A stretch of 64,000 nt of DNA from Mycobacterium intermedium (GTDB lineage Bacteria > Actinomycetota > Actinomycetes > Mycobacteriales > Mycobacteriaceae), in assembly GCF_002086275.1 (NCBI RefSeq), contig NZ_MVHT01000032.1:1-64000 (forward strand). Reading direction: 5' to 3'. Positions 59,570-64,000 of this stretch are shown piece by piece (the stretch's first letter is position 1; the number at the start of each line of letters is the position of its first letter). The position numbers and the translations under genes are program-made. A model generated the notes under the pieces. That model saw only the letters and a list, made by a program, of their open reading frames with translations, was not told the DNA's origin and made no database searches.

Positions 59570-60484
59570 TCATGGGTTGAACTTCTTCGTGTGTCGGTTG
59601 ATCTGCTCCATCAACCCATCTGGCAAATCGATGCCGAGAAGGGCTTCGTCGAGCTCAATCACGCCATTGGCGTATGGCAACAGTTCCTGGCCTTCGGCTA
59701 CTCGACTGCACATCGTGGCAATGAACTTGTCGTACCCAACCAAGGGACACATCGCAAAGGCACACACATCCTGGACAAATACGATGACGTCGGCCTCTAC
59801 CGGGGTTTGTAGACACCGCTCGGCCGCGCGCAGGATGTCCTCGTGGTAGTCCATCAGCCGGCTAGCAATATGCACGATCGAGTCCGCATCAGCTGCGCAC
59901 TCGGGTGCATTCAAGGCGCCTGTAAATGCCGGGCTGAGCATGAACGTTTCGAGTTGGTGGACGATCTCGCAGATCTTGGACATCTCCTTCCACACGAGGT
60001 GTGAATACTGCTGGCCGTTGAGCGGCCTCCCCCGTCCGGGTTGATAACCCAAGGCGCAGTTGCGAAGCCGTCGCTGAACGGCGTTTCGTCGCAGCACGAG
60101 CACCGAGGCGAATACCGCCCAGGGCCAGAGCGGCAGGCGCTCGGCGAGGAGTTGCTCAAGACCTTCGAAAGTGGAGGCGACCTGAGCCAGATCCGGCTGA
60201 TTCGCTGCCAGCGGGATGATGCGCTCTGGTGTCGGGTCGATGCGGCGTACCATCGCCTCGGCTCCGGCCCGGAGTTCCGCCGGCCAGGGCCACGGCTCCA
60301 GTTCTTGCGATGCTCGTGCCCAAGCCGAATATTCGGTCCAGCCGATCGCCCCCATTACGGCGACGGAGACCAGACCCAGCCACCACGATCCGGCTAGCAG
60401 TGCCAGTACCAGGACCACACCGCCGGCTATCAGGCCCGCCCGCTTCAATTCAGATAGCTGTCGAAGTATGTTGGAAACGGACAC
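59570..60484 (-). CDS. Membrane protein of unknown function
   Basis: 304 residues from GTG 60484; ATG 60514 would add ten residues. Two adjacent transmembrane segments near the N-terminus (LIAGGVVLVLALLAGSWWLGL and the following VSVAVMGAIGW), a weaker one at LWPWAVFASVLVL, then a soluble helical domain of about 170 residues with several Cys (PECAAD, CLQTPVEADV, VCAFAMCPLVGYD). No family recognised. It is convergent with the giant helicase gene and divergent from the SWIM gene. Confidence 0.72.
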   Translation of the reverse strand: MSVSNILRQLSELKRAGLIAGGVVLVLALLAGSWWLGLVSVAVMGAIGWTEYSAWARASQELEPWPWPAELRAGAEAMVRRIDPTPERIIPLAANQPDLAQVASTFEGLEQLLAERLPLWPWAVFASVLVLRRNAVQRRLRNCALGYQPGRGRPLNGQQYSHLVWKEMSKICEIVHQLETFMLSPAFTGALNAPECAADADSIVHIASRLMDYHEDILRAAERCLQTPVEADVIVFVQDVCAFAMCPLVGYDKFIATMCSRVAEGQELLPYANGVIELDEALLGIDLPDGLMEQINRHTKKFNP

Positions 60485-60554
60485 GGCCCGAATGGTAGGC
60501 AAGCACACCGACATGTTGAACCGTCACCGAGTCCCGATCGGGCACCATGTCGGT

Positions 60555-62204
60555 ATGCCTCTGTCGGAGAGCGCGTTGGTAAGCGTGGCCGGTGACCGCA
60601 TCTTCGGGCGGGGCTTGGGCTACGTCCGCTATGTTCGTGGGCTTCGCGTCGCCACCGACAAGGCCTACGCAACGGTCCAGGGCAAGCAGGTCTACACCGT
60701 GGAGCTCGACTGGTCCGGTTCCGAGCCTGACGGTTTCTGCACCTGCCCGCACGCCGCCGACGGCCACTTCTGCAAGCACCTGGTTGCGGTCGGGCTGGCC
60801 GCGATCGACAGCGGCGCAGTCGACGACTCCACTTCGGTGGCCTCGGAGGTGGAAGCGGCCGTGCACGCCATGGACGTCGATGAGCTTCGCGAACTCGTCC
60901 TGACCCTCGCCGAACGCGACGACGAAGTACGCCGCATGCTGGAAGTCCGCGCTACCGCCGCATCCGGTGACGACACCACGGCGAAAGCTGAGTTCGAAGC
61001 GTACGTGCGAAATGCCTTGGAATTCCGGGGATTTGTCGACTATCGCGAGTCGTTCGCGGCCGCGCAAGTCGCTAGCCATGTACTCGACGAGCTCGAGAGT
61101 CTTTTGAACGCAGGGTCTGCCGAAATCGTGCGACCGGCGCTGCAGCGCGCGGTCACCCTGCTACGCACGATTACCGGGGAGGCCGACGACTCGGCCGGCG
61201 TGATCGGGGATCAATGCCAGCGGGCCGCCGACCTGTACGCGCAGGCGTGTCGGCTCGGGCAGCCGGATCCCACCGAAGTTGCCCAGTGGCTGGCGGCTTT
61301 CCGTGCCACCTCGCCGGGATGGCCAACGTTGTGCCTCGCGGATTTCGTCGACGCATTCGACGACCATGCGCTCGCGACCTACCGCGCGGCGGTCGCGGAT
61401 TTGGATCGAAAGCATGCAGGTGTGGACCACTTTCGCCGTTTTGAAGTCGACACCATGCTGCTGGAGCTCGCCGATCACGACGGCGATCTCGATCGGGCTA
61501 TCGAGCTGCTGAACGAACGCGAACATCCGCAGTACGGGGCTATCGTCGCCCGCTTACGGGATGCCGGGCGCGACGACGAAGCGGTGGGCTGGATCGATCG
61601 GGCGGTCGCCGAAGGCCGGATAAGCAGTCATGGCAGCGGAAACGATTATTGGTTGAGCCCGACCGATGTCGCCGAAACGTACCGGGGACTCGGCCGCGTC
61701 GACGATGCAATAGCCGTTCTGCGTGCCGATTTCGTCCGGCGGCCCGAGATCCGCGTCTACCGGTCGCTGCTGGAGTTCGCCGCCACGGTCGACCGTGTCG
61801 AGACCGAACGCGCCTGGGCGTTCGACCACGCGCGAGAACTGACTGCCGGTCCCTACGCGGGGTCGATCCTGGTCCAGCTCTCCCTGAGCGAGGGGGACGT
61901 GGACGCCGCGTGGGAGGCCGCCGACCGTTATGGTCCCGGCTGGGCGTGGAAGGAACTCGCCACGCAAGGCGCCGAGTCTCGGCCGGTGGCCGCCGCGGAT
62001 CTGTACCGGCCGGGCCTCGAGAAGGATCTGCAGTACCCCAACAGCAAGCTGTACCCGGACATCGCCGCGAGACTGGCAACGATGGCCAAGTTGTATGAAA
62101 GAGGCGGGCGCAGTACAGATTTCGCAGATTACGTCGCCAAGATTCGGCATGACTACGGCAGGCGCCCCGCGCTGATGAAGGCGCTGACAGCCAAGGGGCT
62201 CTGA
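60555..62204 (+). CDS. SWIM zinc-finger protein
   Basis: 549 residues from ATG 60555; ATG 60513 is possible but would crowd the divergent gene. The SWIM finger CxC...CxH is visible as CTCPHAADGHFCKH (Cys62, Cys64, Cys73, His75), preceded by a beta region (VRYVRGLRVATDKAYATVQG). The remaining 450 residues are helical and TPR-like (DADDDA-type repeats such as GRVDDAIAVLRADFVRRPE and WEAADRYGPGWAWKEL). SWIM fingers bind nucleic acid or protein; such proteins often accompany SNF2 helicases, but none is adjacent here. Confidence 0.87.
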   Translation: MPLSESALVSVAGDRIFGRGLGYVRYVRGLRVATDKAYATVQGKQVYTVELDWSGSEPDGFCTCPHAADGHFCKHLVAVGLAAIDSGAVDDSTSVASEVEAAVHAMDVDELRELVLTLAERDDEVRRMLEVRATAASGDDTTAKAEFEAYVRNALEFRGFVDYRESFAAAQVASHVLDELESLLNAGSAEIVRPALQRAVTLLRTITGEADDSAGVIGDQCQRAADLYAQACRLGQPDPTEVAQWLAAFRATSPGWPTLCLADFVDAFDDHALATYRAAVADLDRKHAGVDHFRRFEVDTMLLELADHDGDLDRAIELLNEREHPQYGAIVARLRDAGRDDEAVGWIDRAVAEGRISSHGSGNDYWLSPTDVAETYRGLGRVDDAIAVLRADFVRRPEIRVYRSLLEFAATVDRVETERAWAFDHARELTAGPYAGSILVQLSLSEGDVDAAWEAADRYGPGWAWKELATQGAESRPVAAADLYRPGLEKDLQYPNSKLYPDIAARLATMAKLYERGGRSTDFADYVAKIRHDYGRRPALMKALTAKGL

Positions 62205-62247
62205 CCGACCTTCCAGCTGGCCCAGGCCCCTCGCCGAGGCCCGTCGA

Positions 62248-64000
62248 CTAGGGCCCTGTACCGGTATTGAGCAAGCCGGCCAACCGCACTCCGAAGTTAC
62301 CGAACCCGGAGTTGAACGCCTGCGTCGCGAAGTTGAAGAAGCTCGTATTGAAAGCGCCCGACACAAAGTTGCCGAGGTTTGCCCAGCCCGACTCGAGTGT
62401 GCCGAAGTTCTGCAAGCCCGACACGTTGATGCCACCGGCGTTGAAGAAGCCTGACATTTGGGCGAAGCGGTTCGCCAGGCCGGATACGGCGCCGGTGGCG
62501 TTGTTGAAGAAGCCGGACGCGCCACCGCCGGAATTGAAGAAGCCCGACGACGGGGTGTCGCCGGAGTTGAAGAAGCCCGGGCCCCCCGCGAAGCTGAAGC
62601 CGAACGTGACCGGACCCGTAGAGCCGTTGCCGATAAGAGGGACGACTTGGGTGAACAAGTAGTCGATCGGGGTTTCGGGTTGCACGGTGTTCAGGTTGAA
62701 GGTGATGGGCCCAACATTGCTGTCGTCGTACTTGATTTGGATCCCGAACACGGTTGAGGCTTGGATGTGTATCGGAATCGAATACGTGAACGCGCCCGCC
62801 GTAATGGCGTCGACGACACCCGTGATAGGCACCTCGATGTTGATCGGCACCTCGTAGTGGTAGGTGATTTCGGGCATCGTGTACTCGAAGCCGAACCCGA
62901 AGAGGCCTTGGTAGTCGCCCCGCCACAGGAAGCCGTTGCTGTAACTGCCCGAGATGAATGCGCCCGTGTCGAAATCGCCGGAGTTCGAAATGCCCGTGTT
63001 GGAATTGCCCGTGTTGAACCAACCGGTGTTGTAGTCGCCGACATTGAAGCCGCCGGTGTTGTAGCTGCCCGGGTTGAAGCTGCCCGTGTTGGTGTTGCCG
63101 GCGTTGAAGAAGCCGGTGTTGTAGTTGCCTGCGTTGCCGATGCCGGTGTTGACCAGCCCGATGTTGAAAAAGCCCGTGTTGGTGCTGCCGGTGTTGCAGA
63201 TGCCGGTGTTGTAGGTGCCGGAGTTGCCAAAGCCCCAGTTGCCGGTGCCGGAGTTGAAGAAGCCGACGTTGCCGGTGCCCGAGTTGAACAGGCCGATATT
63301 GCCGTTGCCTGAATTCAAGCCACCGATACCAATTTGGTTGTTCCCGGTGAGGCCGATGCCGATGTTGCCGGTGCCTGTGTTGGCGAAGCCGATGTTCGCG
63401 TTGCCGGTGTTGCCGAAGCCGATGTTGAAGCTGCCGGTGTTGCCGATGCCGAAGTTTTGGATGGCCGCCGTCAGCGACGGACCGGAGTTTCCGAACCCGA
63501 TGTTGCCGCTGCCGATGTTGCCGCCGCCGATGTTGTCGCTGCCGAAGTTGCCGCCGCCGAAGTTGTGCCCACCGATGTTGCCGCCACCCACGTTGTAGCT
63601 GCCGACGTTCCCATTTCCGAAGTTGAAGCCGCCGATGTTCCCGTTGCCGATGTTCAAGGAACCGAAATTGCCCAGGCCGAGGCTGAAGCTGGTCGTTCCG
63701 GTGATGTCGTTCTGGAACACGCCGGCCAAGCTGTTGCCGATATTGCCGAAGCCGGAGCCGTTGTCCGGCGTGCCCAAGCCCAAGCCGGTGTTGAGCACAC
63801 CCGAGATGCTGTTGCCCAGGTTGGCTAGGCCGGATTGCAGCGAACCGTAGTTTTGGATGCCCGAGTTTCCCAGGATTCCGGTCGCGTAGTTGAACAAGCC
63901 CGAGCTGCCGGCGCCGAAGTTGAAGAAGCCCGATAGGCCGCCGGTGCCGGCGTTGAAGAACCCCGAGGACGGCGTCGTCGTGGTGTTGAAGAAGCCCGGA
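62248..64000 (-). CDS. PPE family protein, MPTR subgroup, N-terminus beyond the window
   Basis: At least 583 residues; the frame stays open to base 64000 ([20 protein letters not shown] upstream of the TTG at 63897), so the PPE domain lies outside. It is dominated by tandem pentapeptides of the NxGxG type ([27 protein letters not shown]), broken by a non-repeat domain of about 110 residues (about 62600-62930: [28 protein letters not shown]), then a C-terminal block SGFFNSGG. Such proteins are type VII secretion substrates of the outer envelope. Assignment to PPE is inferred from the repeat class. Convergent with the SWIM gene, 43 bases apart. Confidence 0.85.
   Translation of the reverse strand, partial: PGFFNTTTTPSSGFFNAGTGGLSGFFNFGAGSSGLFNYATGILGNSGIQNYGSLQSGLANLGNSISGVLNTGLGLGTPDNGSGFGNIGNSLAGVFQNDITGTTSFSLGLGNFGSLNIGNGNIGGFNFGNGNVGSYNVGGGNIGGHNFGGGNFGSDNIGGGNIGSGNIGFGNSGPSLTAAIQNFGIGNTGSFNIGFGNTGNANIGFANTGTGNIGIGLTGNNQIGIGGLNSGNGNIGLFNSGTGNVGFFNSGTGNWGFGNSGTYNTGICNTGSTNTGFFNIGLVNTGIGNAGNYNTGFFNAGNTNTGSFNPGSYNTGGFNVGDYNTGWFNTGNSNTGISNSGDFDTGAFISGSYSNGFLWRGDYQGLFGFGFEYTMPEITYHYEVPINIEVPITGVVDAITAGAFTYSIPIHIQASTVFGIQIKYDDSNVGPITFNLNTVQPETPIDYLFTQVVPLIGNGSTGPVTFGFSFAGGPGFFNSGDTPSSGFFNSGGGASGFFNNATGAVSGLANRFAQMSGFFNAGGINVSGLQNFGTLESGWANLGNFVSGAFNTSFFNFATQAFNSGFGNFGVRLAGLLNTGTGP

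Noticed and set aside
63215-63828. Plus-strand repetitive frames (PMLPLPMLP and AGVADAEV types)
   Set aside because: Antisense of the PPE pentapeptide repeats.
62248-63900. Regularly spaced repeats that might suggest a CRISPR array
   Set aside because: The repeats are codon-level MPTR repeats inside an open frame, with no constant repeat/variable spacer pattern.

Overview
The window is high-GC DNA from a slow-growing Mycobacterium. It carries a PE protein with a PE-PPE domain, a PPE protein with MPTR pentapeptide repeats, a CYP139-type P450 and a gene order that follows M. tuberculosis H37Rv roughly from Rv1662 to Rv1713. The H37Rv comparisons come from memory of that genome, not from a search. 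No species is assigned.

Region 1 (1-11.2 kb) is the polyketide locus. It holds the C-terminal part of a fully reducing type I PKS (Pks8+Pks17-like, one polypeptide here), a KS-AT-ACP protein (Pks9-like) whose KS active-site Cys is replaced by Gln, a type III PKS (Pks11) and a convergent P450 (Cyp139). Region 2 (11.2-20 kb) has an intact ABC-F ATPase coupled to the P450, an unknown membrane protein, a crotonase, the large hydrolase/acyl-CoA synthetase Rv1683, a Trm112-like protein, and an ABC efflux pump followed by its probable TetR regulator. About a dozen genes that I recall lying between Rv1668c and Rv1683 in H37Rv are missing.

Region 3 (20-42.6 kb) is conserved core: mpg, a BASS transporter, tyrS, lprJ, a TPR protein, glycerol-3-phosphate phosphatase, tlyA, nadK, recN, steA/mctB, pyrG, a Nudix hydrolase, xerD, an O-methyltransferase and a SulP transporter. 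It ends in a tightly coupled run parA-scpA-scpB-rluB-cmk-der, where every stop codon overlaps the next start.

Region 4 (42.6-64 kb) is accessory. A PE lipase-like gene and tRNA-Pro(GGG) are followed by two decayed genes: a SEFIR/TIR-domain protein and the C-terminus of a tyrosine recombinase. Next come a four-gene organosulfur (dimethyl sulfone/alkanesulfonate) cluster, a small zinc-ribbon pair, a DUF167 gene and a frameshifted NERD-kinase (PglW-like) remnant. An intact 2137-residue protein follows, which joins a Swt1-type HEPN domain, a transglutaminase-like domain, DUF4011, an SF1 helicase, a restriction-fold nuclease and DUF3320. A membrane protein, a SWIM zinc-finger protein and a partial PPE-MPTR gene complete the window. 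I read this stretch as a defence-type island next to tRNA-Pro in which two components have decayed and the large helicase-nuclease is intact. That protein is the best candidate for an undescribed system here.
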